DNA of 64,000 bases from Treponema denticola ATCC 35405 (GCF_000008185.1 NC_002967.9:1922001-1986000); one strand, 5' to 3'; positions 55,221 to 64,000 are shown, counted from the stretch's first letter. Made by a program: numbers and translations. The notes: generated by a model from the sequence alone, not told the origin.

Positions 55221-56870
55221 TTATTCGGTTTCGGCAAGGGCACGCGAAATACTAAAAGCAAAATCTCCTATTTTTTCCAAGTTGCGGACCATGTCGATGT
55301 ACAAAAGCTCGGCCTTTACGTTTGCACCTTTTTCCAAGCGGGTACGGGCAAGATGCTTTAGGTGTTGTCTCATCGCATCGATAGATTCTTCCATTTCGTG
55401 GGCCATTGCAAGCTGCTCCGCTGCAAGAGGTTTATTTAAGTGCTCGTGGACAAAATGAATAAACTGATTTACGATCCCCATATAGGGTAAAAGTTTATCC
55501 ATATCGTCTTGGCTGATGGGCATTTTTAATTCTATACTTCGGTTTATAAAAAGCCCCAGCTCAAAAATCTGATCGGTCATATTTTCTATATCGTCTACAA
55601 TACCGAGCATAAGGCGTACATTCTTTCTGTTTTTTTCGGATAAAGAAAGCTGAGAAGTTTTAATAAGGTATACAGAAAGCTCTTCCTGCATCTGATCGGT
55701 ATAATCTTCTTTTTCGGTCAACTGCCTTATAACAAATTCTCTTGAAACATTTTCTTCCTTACTTAAAAGAGAACGCAAAAGGCTGAACATTTCCCGGACA
55801 ATATTGGACATCTTAAGAATTTCAACCTCGGCCCTAAGCACGTAGGCCTCCGTGTTTTCTTTCATACCGGGTGCTTGAAAGGTAAGAACATAGCGGGCAG
55901 GCTCTTCATTTTCTCTGGGTTTAATAAGCCAGCACACAAATTTTGCAATCTGATTTACAAACGGAATGGCGACAAGAGTGTTGATTACATTGAACAAGGT
56001 ATGGAACACTGCAATTTTAGTCATAAGACTGCTTGAAGGGCAAATCAAATCCACTAAGGATAAAAAAGGCGTAAAAAAAGCCAGTGTAAAAACGCTGCCT
56101 GCAACATTAAACAAAACGTGTACGGCCGCTGCCCTCCTCGCATTGAGCTTTGTTCCTATTGAGGCCAATACCGCATCTACTGTAGAACCTACGTTACTTC
56201 CCAAAATTACAGCCGCAGAAAATTCCCAGCCGACTACCCCGGTATGAGCCATCGTCAAAAGAACCGCAGTTGTCGCACTAGATGAATGGAGAAAAACGGT
56301 AAGCACCAAGCCGAGGATAACACCGATTATAATACTATGAATACCTGTCTGTCTAAAAAGAGAAAAAAGGGCAATATGTTCACCCGAAATATTCGGCACG
56401 GCTGAAGCCAAAAAGTCCAATCCGGTAAAAAGGAGGCCGAAGCCCATGATGGCCTCACCCAGATTATCTTTTTTAAGTTTTTTAAAAAATGTTAAAAAAT
56501 AGCCTATTCCGAAGGCAGGAATGGCTATGCTTGCTATAGAAAATTTAAAACCGAGTAATGAAACTATCCATGCCGTAACGGTAGTACCTATGTTTGCACC
56601 GAAAATTACGCCTATAGCTTGTTGAAGACTCAACATTCCTGCATTGACAAATGAAACGGTCATAACGGTTGTAGCACCGGAAGATTGAACAATGCCGGTA
56701 ACAACTATACCCGTCAAAACAGCTAAAAATCTGTTTCCCGTCATAAAATTGAGCGTACGGTGTAGACTTTCGCCGGCACTTTTTTGAATACCGTCACTCA
56801 TCATTTTCATTCCGTATAAGATTAAACCTAAACTTCCAAGCATCTGGAATACAAGAGAAACTACAGACAT
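55221..56870 (-). CDS. Na+/phosphate cotransporter family protein with PhoU-like domain
   Basis: This 549-residue protein has two inverted NptA/PNaS repeats, each with a QSS-type motif (GIVQSSGATTVMTVSFVNAG and FLHSSSATTAVLLTMAHTG), over residues 1-310. A cytoplasmic PhoU-like helical bundle covers residues 340-549. It imports phosphate or a similar anion with sodium through the inner membrane. It converges with selB after 19 bases and its upstream neighbour on the same strand is a cation antiporter. Confidence 0.92.
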   Translation of the reverse strand: MSVVSLVFQMLGSLGLILYGMKMMSDGIQKSAGESLHRTLNFMTGNRFLAVLTGIVVTGIVQSSGATTVMTVSFVNAGMLSLQQAIGVIFGANIGTTVTAWIVSLLGFKFSIASIAIPAFGIGYFLTFFKKLKKDNLGEAIMGFGLLFTGLDFLASAVPNISGEHIALFSLFRQTGIHSIIIGVILGLVLTVFLHSSSATTAVLLTMAHTGVVGWEFSAAVILGSNVGSTVDAVLASIGTKLNARRAAAVHVLFNVAGSVFTLAFFTPFLSLVDLICPSSSLMTKIAVFHTLFNVINTLVAIPFVNQIAKFVCWLIKPRENEEPARYVLTFQAPGMKENTEAYVLRAEVEILKMSNIVREMFSLLRSLLSKEENVSREFVIRQLTEKEDYTDQMQEELSVYLIKTSQLSLSEKNRKNVRLMLGIVDDIENMTDQIFELGLFINRSIELKMPISQDDMDKLLPYMGIVNQFIHFVHEHLNKPLAAEQLAMAHEMEESIDAMRQHLKHLARTRLEKGANVKAELLYIDMVRNLEKIGDFAFSISRALAETE

Positions 56871-56905
56871 GGGACTAGTATATCAAAAAACGGAAGAATT
56901 TTCAA

Positions 56906-56926
56906 TCCACGCTTGGCAAATAGGGG
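56906..56926 (+). repeat. 21-base repeat, copy 1
   Basis: TCCACGCTTGGCAAATAGGG plus one G; matches 58350-58370 with one mismatch. Both copies lie in the same direction, one on each side of the antiporter gene. Confidence 0.7.
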
Positions 56927-56984
56927 AATTTAAAAATAAGAAATCAAAACTGCAATTAGATCAAGGCGGATTGAAGTCAAGATG

Positions 56985-58241
56985 CTACACCTGTTCTTTC
57001 ATTGGAGGTTCAAAAGTCCTATCCGAAAATGCTTTTCCCAACAAAATAGGCACAATCATGGAGGAAACGATAATCAGCAAAATGACCGGTGCAAAGTATT
57101 CGGCTTTAACCATCCCTACCGCAAGTCCCTTTTGAGCTACGATGAGGGCTACTTCACCGCGCACCATCATTCCCAGCCCTATCTGGAGCGATTCCTTCCG
57201 CTTAAAGCCCAACGTCAATGCTGAACCGCCGCAGCCGATTATTTTGCTGATACAACCGACAAGCACAAAGGCTATCGAAAACCATAGTAAGCTCATATTC
57301 AGTCCGCTAAAGTCCGTTTTAAGTCCGATAGAGGTAAAAAAGATAGGACTAAAAAACATATACGAATTAATGTCTATTTTCTTTTCCATATAGGAAGCAT
57401 CATGCAAGTTGCATAATACAACCCCTGCAACATAGGCACCGGTAATATCGGCAATACCGAAAAATCGTTCGGTACAATAGGCAAAAATCAACGCAACCCC
57501 TAGCCCGTAAATCGAAATACGGTGAGTATGAGGATGCCTCTTATCATACCATTTGAAGATTCGGTAAATCACATAGCCTACTACCAACGAAGCGGCAAAG
57601 AACGCTGCCGTTTTTATAATAAGTGCGAGGTAGTCGCCCTTACCGGAACTTGCACCGAGTACAACCGTTAATGCAATAATGCCTAAGACATCATCGATGA
57701 TTGCAGCACTGATAATTGTTTGTCCGACTTCCGAATTTATCTTTCCCAGCTCTTTCAATGCGGCAACGGTAATGCTCACCGAAGTCGCCGTTAAAATAGT
57801 CCCGATAAATAGGGCTTGATAAAATACGGGTGTTCCAAAACCGTCGAAACCCCAAAACCCTAAGGCCATAGCCGTACCTAAAACCAATGGAACGATAACG
57901 CCGCAAGCAGCGATCACTGTGGATTTGATACCGGATGCAACAAGTGATTTTAAATTAGTACCCAATCCGGCAGAGAACATAATCAGGATAACGCCGATTT
58001 CCGACATATATCCGATAAACTGATTGGTTTCGGCATAGATAATGTTCGGTTCGACTCCGCCGAAATTACGAAAAAAAGGCAGGTAGCGTAATAAAAGCCC
58101 TGCAACAATTTCACCCGCAACTTGCGGAATATTCAGTTTTTTTGCAAGAAGGCCGAGGTACTTTGCAACAATAACGATAATTCCAACGGAAAGGACAATT
58201 TGCAAAGCAATTTCGCCAATAGGTATTTCACCAGCAGACAT
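56985..58241 (-). CDS. Cation:proton antiporter (CPA2-type)
   Basis: This 418-residue protein has about 12 membrane helices in the CPA2 (KefB/NapA-like) fold: IPQVAGEIVAGLLLRYLPFF, ALFIGTILTATSVSITVAAL with the charged residue region ISAAIIDDVLGIIALTVVLG (the Asp-Asp ion site), and MMVRGEVALIVAQKGLAVGM. It exchanges Na+ or K+ for protons. There is no C-terminal RCK domain. A 21-base repeat lies on either side. The flanking gene for Na/phosphate uptake suggests sodium-based energetics. Confidence 0.92.
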   Translation of the reverse strand: MSAGEIPIGEIALQIVLSVGIIVIVAKYLGLLAKKLNIPQVAGEIVAGLLLRYLPFFRNFGGVEPNIIYAETNQFIGYMSEIGVILIMFSAGLGTNLKSLVASGIKSTVIAACGVIVPLVLGTAMALGFWGFDGFGTPVFYQALFIGTILTATSVSITVAALKELGKINSEVGQTIISAAIIDDVLGIIALTVVLGASSGKGDYLALIIKTAAFFAASLVVGYVIYRIFKWYDKRHPHTHRISIYGLGVALIFAYCTERFFGIADITGAYVAGVVLCNLHDASYMEKKIDINSYMFFSPIFFTSIGLKTDFSGLNMSLLWFSIAFVLVGCISKIIGCGGSALTLGFKRKESLQIGLGMMVRGEVALIVAQKGLAVGMVKAEYFAPVILLIIVSSMIVPILLGKAFSDRTFEPPMKEQV

Positions 58242-58349
58242 AAACAGCTCCTATTTTTAGTCCATTATATCACAGTATCATTTATTCGTATAGTGCCGGA
58301 TTTGCCTCACCTTAAATCTAATATAAAATAGACACTGTGAGATTTTACG

Positions 58350-58370
58350 TCCACGCTTGACAAATAGGGG
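58350..58370 (+). repeat. 21-base repeat, copy 2
   Basis: TCCACGCTTGACAAATAGGG plus one G. In this copy the one-base change creates TTGACA, which could be the -35 of the protease gene; a TATAAT lies 23 bases further, a long spacer. Confidence 0.65.
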
Positions 58371-58412
58371 GTATTTTTAATAGACTATAATTATAGGAGA
58401 ATTTTAGGCATT

Positions 58413-59690
58413 ATGAAACTTTATAGTAGAAGACAGACCCTCGTATTTTCGCTCATTGCAGCGGTTATTTTTGCAAGTGCAGGTTTTTTTGCCGGTATAA
58501 AATATAGTACAGGAAACGCCGGCTCGACTGGAATTCAAAGCGGAACCTCAAGCAACCCTGCCGATTTTGAAGAAAGTGCAGAAAACGGATTTGCTCAGAC
58601 GGAAAATTCGCACAATTTAAATATGCAGCAGCATGGAAATACGGCAGCTTTAAACACTGCAAATGAAGCAGGATACATGGGCTATACTCCTGCCGAATCA
58701 CAGAATATTCGTGTATATGAATCGACCAATGAAGCTGTCGTAAACATAACCACCGAAACTATGGGAGCAAACTGGTTTTTTGAGCCTGTTCCGGTTGAAG
58801 GCAGTTCGGGTTCAGGCTCCATAATCGACGAAAGCGGATTGGTACTGACCAATGCACATGTAATTTCAGAAGCTTCAAAGATTTATATTTCTCTTTCTGA
58901 CGGAAGTCAGTACGAGGCAAAAGTAGTAGGAACGGATGCCGAAAACGATTTGGCTGTTTTAAAATTTGATCCGCCTAAAAATATTAAACTTACGGTAATA
59001 AAATTAGGAGACTCAACCAATTTAAAAGTCGGCCAAAGAGTTTTAGCTATCGGAAACCCTTTCGGATTGGAAAGAACTCTTACAGACGGAATAGTCTCGG
59101 CACTGAAACGCCCGATTCAAAACGATAAAAACATTATCATCAAAAATATGATTCAAACCGATACGGCAATTAACCCCGGAAACTCAGGCGGTCCTCTTTT
59201 AGACACTCAAGGAAGAATGATAGGAATAAATACCATGATCTATTCCACATCGGGAAGCTCAGCCGGAGTAGGCTTTGCTGTTCCCGTAAATACGGCTAAA
59301 AGAGTTGTTGCAGATATCTTAAAATACGGAAAGGTTATCCGCGGTTCCATCGATGCCGATTTGGTTCAAGTTTCAGGAAGACTAGCCTCTTATGCAAAAC
59401 TCCCCGTTTCTTACGGTCTCCTTGTTTCCGAAGTAAAAAAAGGAAGCAATGCGGCAAAGGCCGGCCTTCGCGGAGGAAATGAAGCTGTGCGGTCAGGAGT
59501 GGGCAGATACAGTTCCGTCTTTTACATAGGCGGCGATATCATTGTCGAAATAGCCGGACAAAAGATAAATAACATAACAGATTATTATTCGGTACTGGAG
59601 GATAAAAAACCCGGTGAAACGGTAAAGGTTAAAATTGTCAGAGGGAAAAAACTTGTCGATTTAAGCTTAACCTTATCGGAACGAAACTAA
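58413..59690 (+). CDS. HtrA/Do-like serine protease with PDZ domain
   Basis: This 425-residue protein has one N-terminal membrane anchor (residues 9-28) and a low-complexity linker (about 32-95). A trypsin-like domain follows with His149 (GLVLTNAHVIS), Asp179 (AENDLAVLKFD) and Ser258 (INPGNSGGPLL). A single C-terminal PDZ domain follows (LLVSEVKKGSNAAKAGLRGG, ILEIAGQKI-like). It is probably a periplasmic stress protease similar to DegS/HtrA. A TATAAT box at 58386 and a TAGGAG site precede ATG 58413. The next gene starts six bases later. Confidence 0.93.
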   Translation: MKLYSRRQTLVFSLIAAVIFASAGFFAGIKYSTGNAGSTGIQSGTSSNPADFEESAENGFAQTENSHNLNMQQHGNTAALNTANEAGYMGYTPAESQNIRVYESTNEAVVNITTETMGANWFFEPVPVEGSSGSGSIIDESGLVLTNAHVISEASKIYISLSDGSQYEAKVVGTDAENDLAVLKFDPPKNIKLTVIKLGDSTNLKVGQRVLAIGNPFGLERTLTDGIVSALKRPIQNDKNIIIKNMIQTDTAINPGNSGGPLLDTQGRMIGINTMIYSTSGSSAGVGFAVPVNTAKRVVADILKYGKVIRGSIDADLVQVSGRLASYAKLPVSYGLLVSEVKKGSNAAKAGLRGGNEAVRSGVGRYSSVFYIGGDIIVEIAGQKINNITDYYSVLEDKKPGETVKVKIVRGKKLVDLSLTLSERN

Positions 59691-59696
59691 GAACCG

Positions 59697-60593
59697 ATGA
59701 TCGATTTTAAAAAAATTTTAAAAAAGATTTCATGGAAGATTAAAGGAGTCTCGGTTTATGCCCTTGTCGGTGAAAGCGGAACGGGAAAGAGCTTTAGGGC
59801 TCAACTGCTTGCCGAAAAATACGGCATTAAGCTCATCATCGATGATGGGCTTTTAATCTATAACGATAAGATAATTGCAGGCCAATCTGCAAAAAGAGAA
59901 AAAACTTTTTTGGCGGCCGTAAAGGTTGCCTTATTTGACGATAAAAAACATAGAGACGGGGTGGCAAAGGCTTTACAATCCCATAGCTTTAAAAAGATTT
60001 TAATATTGGGAACTTCCGAAAAGATGGTAAACAAGATTGCCGCCCGTCTTCAAATTCCTCAACCTCAAAAAATAATTAAAATTGAAGACATTGCAAGCAG
60101 AGAAGAAATTGAAACTGCAATGAGGTCAAGGCGGGTTGAAGGCAAACATGTTATACCTGTTCCTTCAATAGAAGTACAACGCACCTACCCTCAAATCTTT
60201 TACGACAAGATACGCCTATTTTTTAAAAACAAAAAGACACCCTTCGTAGGAACCGAACAATCAAAGCTTTTTGAAAAATCCGTAGTCCGCCCAGAATTCT
60301 CAAAAGTCGGTACGGTAGAAATATCCGAATCCGCTTTAACTCAAATGGTATTTAATTGTATTGAAGAATACGATAAAGAAGTAGTTATTAAAAAGCTCAA
60401 TATCAAAAAAGAAGAAGGCGGATACAGACTAGATCTGACTGTTGATATTCCTTTTGGAACACAGCTGACCGGAAAGATCAATCAACTCCAAAAATATATA
60501 ATCGAACAAATAGAGCGGTACACAGGTATATTGATTATTCAGATAAATGTTATAATCGATAAAATAATCAACAGGGAAGATTCTAACCCTTAA
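59697..60593 (+). CDS. P-loop NTPase fused to an Asp23-like domain
   Basis: This 298-residue protein has a Walker A GESGTGKS (residues 25-32) and an IIDDG stretch in place of Walker B at 51-54, in a roughly 200-residue ATPase-like half. The C-terminal 95 residues (GTVEISESALTQMVFNCIEE, YRLDLTVDIPFGTQLTGKIN, then IEQIERYTGILIIQINVIID) match the Asp23/Gls24 family, known for cell-envelope stress. No membrane helix is visible. I do not know this fusion in other bacteria. It follows the HtrA protease gene by six bases, so a role in envelope stress is reasonable. Confidence 0.75.
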   Translation: MIDFKKILKKISWKIKGVSVYALVGESGTGKSFRAQLLAEKYGIKLIIDDGLLIYNDKIIAGQSAKREKTFLAAVKVALFDDKKHRDGVAKALQSHSFKKILILGTSEKMVNKIAARLQIPQPQKIIKIEDIASREEIETAMRSRRVEGKHVIPVPSIEVQRTYPQIFYDKIRLFFKNKKTPFVGTEQSKLFEKSVVRPEFSKVGTVEISESALTQMVFNCIEEYDKEVVIKKLNIKKEEGGYRLDLTVDIPFGTQLTGKINQLQKYIIEQIERYTGILIIQINVIIDKIINREDSNP

Positions 60594-61182
60594 AATCCAA
60601 ACCTATTAAATAGGTTTCAAAACTTGAACTGCGGCATGCTTCCGGCTTAAAGGCCCTTGCAGTCTTAAAACATTTTCGTAAATTGTTTAAATGGATCTGC
60701 TGATCTCCGCCTTGGAATATCTTTACGACAAATGAACCGCCTTGTTTAAGCTGCTCTTGAGCATAATAAAGCGCAAGCTCTACCAAACCTGAGGAACGGG
60801 CCGTATCAACGGTTTTGTTTCCTGTTGTTGCAGGAGCCGCATCGCAGATAACCGCATCATAAGGTCCCAATTCTTTTACCGATTTTATAATTCCCTTATC
60901 GAACATATCGCCTTGAAAAAAATTAAGCCTCTCATCATATACTGAAGAATCCAAGGGCTTTAAGTCGACGGCAGTTACCCTTCCCTCCTTATTTAAAAAG
61001 CGCAAGACATAGACGGTCCAGCTTCCGGGAGCCGCTCCCAAATCCAGAACCTTATCATTAGGAGAAAAAAGATTAAATTTTTTATTCATCTCTTCAAGTT
61101 TGTATACGGAACGAGCAGGATAATTTTCGGCAAAGGCTTTTTTTGACCAATAATCGGGTTCGCTGTATTTATTTTTTGCCAT
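60583..61182 (-). CDS. rlmE: 23S rRNA (uridine-2552-2'-O)-methyltransferase
   Basis: RlmE (FtsJ) methylates U2552 in the A-loop of 23S rRNA late in 50S assembly. The 199-residue protein has the usual length. SAM-binding LDLGAAPGSWTVYVL is at about 45-59, and the K-D-K-E tetrad is plausible at SVYKLEEM, ICDAAPATTG, VVKIFQGGD and SSFETYL. It converges with the P-loop gene with an 11-base overlap and overlaps the response-regulator gene (14 bases) at its start. Confidence 0.95.
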   Translation of the reverse strand: MAKNKYSEPDYWSKKAFAENYPARSVYKLEEMNKKFNLFSPNDKVLDLGAAPGSWTVYVLRFLNKEGRVTAVDLKPLDSSVYDERLNFFQGDMFDKGIIKSVKELGPYDAVICDAAPATTGNKTVDTARSSGLVELALYYAQEQLKQGGSFVVKIFQGGDQQIHLNNLRKCFKTARAFKPEACRSSSFETYLIGLDFKG

Positions 61183-62590
61183 TTACTTTTTCCTTTTTGG
61201 ATTGATTTTCTTTTCCTTCCAACATTCGCGAAGTATCATCTTTAATCTCCGCATCATATTCATCAAGTTTTCGATGGAGGGTTCTTCGGCCTATTCCTAA
61301 AATATCGGCTGTCTTGGATTTATTATTATTTTGGTTTGCAAGAGTCTGCAAAATAATTTGCTTTTCGGCTTCGGCCATATTTACTCCCATCGGTATACGG
61401 ATTGAAGAAGCCTCGGCCTTTTCGCGCAATGTTTCCGGTAAGTCGTCAAAGTGAATTACATTATCGGAGCTCATTACAACGGCACTTTGAATACAGTTTT
61501 GAAGCTGCCTTATATTTCCCGGCCACTCATAATTATAAATTGCAGCTCTTGCACGAGGTTCCATAGAATCTATTTTTTTACCGTTCTCCTCTGCAAAGTC
61601 TTTGATAAAGGCAGCAACCAAAAGAGGAATGTCCTCCTTGCGTTCACGCAAGGGAGGCACGTGAATATGAACTACATTCAATCTAAAATAAAGATCTTCC
61701 CTAAAATTTCCTTTTTTTATTTCTTCTACCAAATCCCTGTTTGTTGCGGCGATTATCCTTGTATCTACGCTAATAGTTTCAGAACCTCCTACCCTCTCAA
61801 ACTTTTTTTCTTGAAGAACCCGCAAAAGTTTTACCTGTATCATTTGATTGACTTCGCCTATTTCGTCCAAAAAAAGAGAACCGCCGTTTGCAATTTCAAA
61901 GCGGCCTCGGCTGCGTTGTACGGCCCCTGTAAAGGCTCCTTTTTCATGACCGAAAAGCTCGGACTCCAAAAGACTTTCGGCAAAGGACGCACAGTGGACT
62001 TGAACAAAGGGCTTATCTTTACGGTTTGAAAGATTATGAATGGCTCGAGCTATCAATTCTTTTCCGACTCCGGTTTCTCCGGTAATTAAGACGCTGGCCT
62101 TTGTCGGCGCAACTTTTTTTATATTCTCAAAAACCTTTTCCATAAGAGGGCTCTTGCCTATAATATTTTCAAAACTTTGTTTGGTTTCAATGTCATGTAA
62201 GAGTGCCCTATTTTGCAGAACAAGGGCCCTGTTTTGTAAGGCTCTTTTTACTAAAAGAAAAAGGCGTTCCAAATCCAAGGGCTTGGTTAAAAAATCATAG
62301 GCCCCCATCCTCATGGCTTCAACAGCCGTTTCTACCGTCCCGTGTCCGGTTAAAACAATTACGGGAACCCCCGGAGTTTTTGAAATAACTTCGCGTAAGA
62401 CCTCTTCACCGCTTATTTCAGGCATTTTTAGATCGGTAATTACAAGATCGACTTCGTCTTTTAAGGCAATATCCAAACCTGTTTTTCCGTTATCGGCAGT
62501 AATTACTTCATAGCCTTCATCTTCCAAGGCCATCGCAAGGCCTTCACGAATATTTTTTTCGTCATCAATAACCAAAATACTGAATTTCAT
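61169..62590 (-). CDS. atoC: Sigma-54-dependent response regulator (AtoC/NtrC family)
   Basis: This 473-residue protein has a receiver domain (Asp53 in VITDLKMPE), an AAA+ sigma-54 interaction domain (Walker A GETGVGKE at 171-178, ELFGHEKGAFTGA with GAFTGA at 218-223, and LFLDEIGEV as Walker B) and a Fis-type helix-turn-helix (KTADILGIGRRTLHRKLDEY). The pairing with the adjacent histidine kinase is clear because the genes overlap as ATGA. T. pallidum AtoC/AtoS is a related pair. It activates sigma-54 promoters; the regulon is unknown. Confidence 0.95.
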   Translation of the reverse strand: MKFSILVIDDEKNIREGLAMALEDEGYEVITADNGKTGLDIALKDEVDLVITDLKMPEISGEEVLREVISKTPGVPVIVLTGHGTVETAVEAMRMGAYDFLTKPLDLERLFLLVKRALQNRALVLQNRALLHDIETKQSFENIIGKSPLMEKVFENIKKVAPTKASVLITGETGVGKELIARAIHNLSNRKDKPFVQVHCASFAESLLESELFGHEKGAFTGAVQRSRGRFEIANGGSLFLDEIGEVNQMIQVKLLRVLQEKKFERVGGSETISVDTRIIAATNRDLVEEIKKGNFREDLYFRLNVVHIHVPPLRERKEDIPLLVAAFIKDFAEENGKKIDSMEPRARAAIYNYEWPGNIRQLQNCIQSAVVMSSDNVIHFDDLPETLREKAEASSIRIPMGVNMAEAEKQIILQTLANQNNNKSKTADILGIGRRTLHRKLDEYDAEIKDDTSRMLEGKENQSKKEKVNGKK

Positions 62591-63834
62591 TTTATATCCT
62601 TTACCGAATCAAAATCGAAAGTTTTATCGGAGAGTAAAAGCATTGCACCCTTACGCTCTATCGGAAGAGAAAATTTAAAACTTGTTCCCATGCCGTAATC
62701 CGAATAAACGTTTATGTCTCCTCCATGTTCTTTTATAACCTTATATGTCATGGTCAGCCCCAAACCCGTTCCGTCATGTTTTGTCGTAAAATAAGGCTCA
62801 AATATTTTATGCATATCCTCGGGTAAGATACCCTGCCCTGAATCCGAAATAGTTACAATAATAAAATCGTTTACAGCCTTTGTCGATATATCCAAAAAGC
62901 CTCCATTAGGCATTGCGGATTTTGCATTTGTTAGGACATTCATAAATGCCTGCCGCAAAAATCTTTCATCGCCTTGAATCTTAGGAAGCTCCTTTGAAAA
63001 GCTAAGAGAAATAGCTATACCGCTGTCATTAAACTCGTCAAAAAAAGTATCGTACAAATTCTTTAAAAGGGCATTTATATCTACGGGAACAAATTCGAAT
63101 TTTAAGGGACGCACGGCAAACAAAAAATCCACCACGATTTTATTGAGCCTTTCAATTTCTTCTTCGATAACGCCTATATGTTTTTGAGCCTTTTGGTTTA
63201 TGGATAAATTACAAGCCGTAAAATTTTTCTTTAAAAGCTGTAAATGAATGCTGATTGCCGCAAGAGGATTTTTTATTTCGTGAGCAACGGCAGCTGCAAC
63301 ATTTGTAAGGCTTGCAAGATTTTCAAGGCGGCGGTTTTTAATTTCTTCAATTCTTTTTTCGGTAATATCCGCAATCATAATTATCGTACCTTGAATTTTC
63401 TTTTCGTTTACCAAGGGAAGAACCGAAACTTCAATATATTTATTTTTACCTTCAGGCTTATCGGCTTTGAGGTTAAACTCTTTTGAAGTTTGTCCGCTTT
63501 CATTTTGAATAACCGAAGAAACAAAGTCGGCAATATCCTGAATCTTTATATGTTCCCAGACATTTTTTTCATGGCCTTCTCCTAAAGCGGAACCGCCAAG
63601 TGAAGTGCTTCTAAGAGAGGTTCCTCTAAAAGAGGTGCCTAAAATTCTTTCTGCAGCCCTATTCGATTTTATAATCTTATTTTCGGAATCTGCAACTATA
63701 ACACCGTCATTTAAAGAATCCATTACTGAATCCAATAGAGAATACTCGTTTGCAAGCAGCTTTACAAAGGTACGCAGTTGAGCTTCATTCATGTTTGGGG
63801 ATTTTTGTATTCCCCTTCTCATAAACTCTCTCAT
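62587..63834 (-). CDS. atoS: PAS-domain sensor histidine kinase (AtoS-like)
   Basis: This 415-residue kinase has no membrane segment, so it is cytosolic. It has a PAS domain (LLDSVMDSLNDGVIVADSEN), HisKA with His185 in AAVAHEIKNPLAAI, and an HATPase with the N box and GTGLGLTMTYKVI. An unusual loop after residue 65 of the PAS domain is a fourfold five-residue repeat (GTSFR, GTSLR, STSLG, GSALG). Its ATG overlaps the TGA of the upstream gene as ATGA. It is the partner of AtoC; the signal is unknown. Confidence 0.93.
   Translation of the reverse strand: MREFMRRGIQKSPNMNEAQLRTFVKLLANEYSLLDSVMDSLNDGVIVADSENKIIKSNRAAERILGTSFRGTSLRSTSLGGSALGEGHEKNVWEHIKIQDIADFVSSVIQNESGQTSKEFNLKADKPEGKNKYIEVSVLPLVNEKKIQGTIIMIADITEKRIEEIKNRRLENLASLTNVAAAVAHEIKNPLAAISIHLQLLKKNFTACNLSINQKAQKHIGVIEEEIERLNKIVVDFLFAVRPLKFEFVPVDINALLKNLYDTFFDEFNDSGIAISLSFSKELPKIQGDERFLRQAFMNVLTNAKSAMPNGGFLDISTKAVNDFIIVTISDSGQGILPEDMHKIFEPYFTTKHDGTGLGLTMTYKVIKEHGGDINVYSDYGMGTSFKFSLPIERKGAMLLLSDKTFDFDSVKDIK
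63600..63659 (-). repeat. Fourfold 15-base tandem repeat in the PAS domain
   Basis: Codons for GTSFR-GTSLR-STSLG-GSALG form four adjacent 15-base units, the first pair nearly identical and the last ones diverged. The unit is a multiple of three, so expansion does not disturb the frame. Confidence 0.65.
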
Positions 63835-64000
63835 ATAAGTTTTTCCTTAATTTCTTCTGCCAAGTTTTCTAAAGCCGCTTGAGGCGAGATGTTAAAAATA
63901 TCTACGGCAGCTTCGGCATTTTTTATTAAAGCCGTTATTTTAAAATAAGATTCAACTTCCAAAGCGGAACATTCTTCATTTTTTAAGCCGTCTTGTAAAA
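63831..64000 (-). CDS. Unknown gene, C-terminal end only (cut by window end)
   Basis: The last 56 codons read LQDGLKNEECSALEVESYFK, then TALIKNAEAAVDIFNISPQA and end in EEIKEKLI. The stop TGA overlaps the kinase ATG as ATGA, so this gene opens the operon with atoS and atoC. It is a helical tail with no motif. The family cannot be told from this part. Confidence 0.7.
   Translation of the reverse strand, partial: LQDGLKNEECSALEVESYFKITALIKNAEAAVDIFNISPQAALENLAEEIKEKLI

Overview
The window looks like a chromosomal segment of an oral-type Treponema close to T. denticola. The basis is low G+C coding sequence, a spirochaete-restricted spiro-SPASM protein, a Pnr-type purine nucleoside ABC operon with a TmpC/PnrA lipoprotein, an AtoS/AtoC-like two-component pair, a short archaeal-type PheT, SelB, BspA-like leucine-rich repeats, several decaying Rpn-family PD-(D/E)XK genes and many small palindromic repeats. 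This assignment rests on recognised families and gene order; no database search was possible.

Layout. 1-2.8 kb: end of an ABC exporter operon, then decayed and intact Rpn genes. 2.8-7.2 kb: acpS-cdaR-cdaA-dxs behind a 30-residue AURKAIP1/COX24-type protein. 7.2-10 kb: rex, an RlmK-like methyltransferase and ruvB. 10-18.8 kb: a minus-strand run with a spiro-SPASM protein, a glycosyltransferase, a three-domain glycan/methyltransferase fusion and glpK in overlapping register, then an Fe-alcohol dehydrogenase. 19-27.2 kb: an Rpn pseudogene interrupted by a palindromic element, slyD, a membrane transporter, tRNA-Gly, pheT, a TIM-barrel protein, a pseudo-M23 lipoprotein-like pair and cdd with a convergent tRNA-Arg. 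27.2-33.5 kb: accessory region with a 1003-residue beta-helix lipoprotein, a 93-bp palindromic tandem array, an MNT/HEPN remnant, an Rpn gene inside 20-bp inverted repeats and a membrane LuxR-type regulator. 33.5-46.4 kb: cell-envelope proteins, rpsD, two tRNAs, the pnr operon and rnz. 46.4-53.4 kb: accessory region with a TetR/ATC-hydrolase pair, antitoxins, a structured leader RNA with a small gene, a UDG-like protein, a BspA-like protein and VapBC. 53.4-64 kb: selB, a Na/Pi cotransporter, a cation antiporter, an HtrA protease, a P-loop/Asp23 fusion, rlmE and atoC/atoS.

The least explained signal is a family of small intergenic elements built from consecutive stem-loops. Copies keep the same order of hairpins while both arms of individual stems change together. 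Two long copies (390-541 and 11207-11360) lie inside operons between a stop codon and the next ribosome binding site. A second class (19712-19802 and 30799-31151) has the order palindrome A, palindrome B, GGAACC, palindrome C; one copy sits inside a dead Rpn gene, which reveals its edges. Paired changes of this kind suggest selection on RNA or cruciform structure, or a copying mechanism that regenerates palindromes. A second candidate is the structured leader at about 49163-49241, which has its own consensus promoter and an 11-bp closing stem upstream of a 62-residue protein of unknown function.
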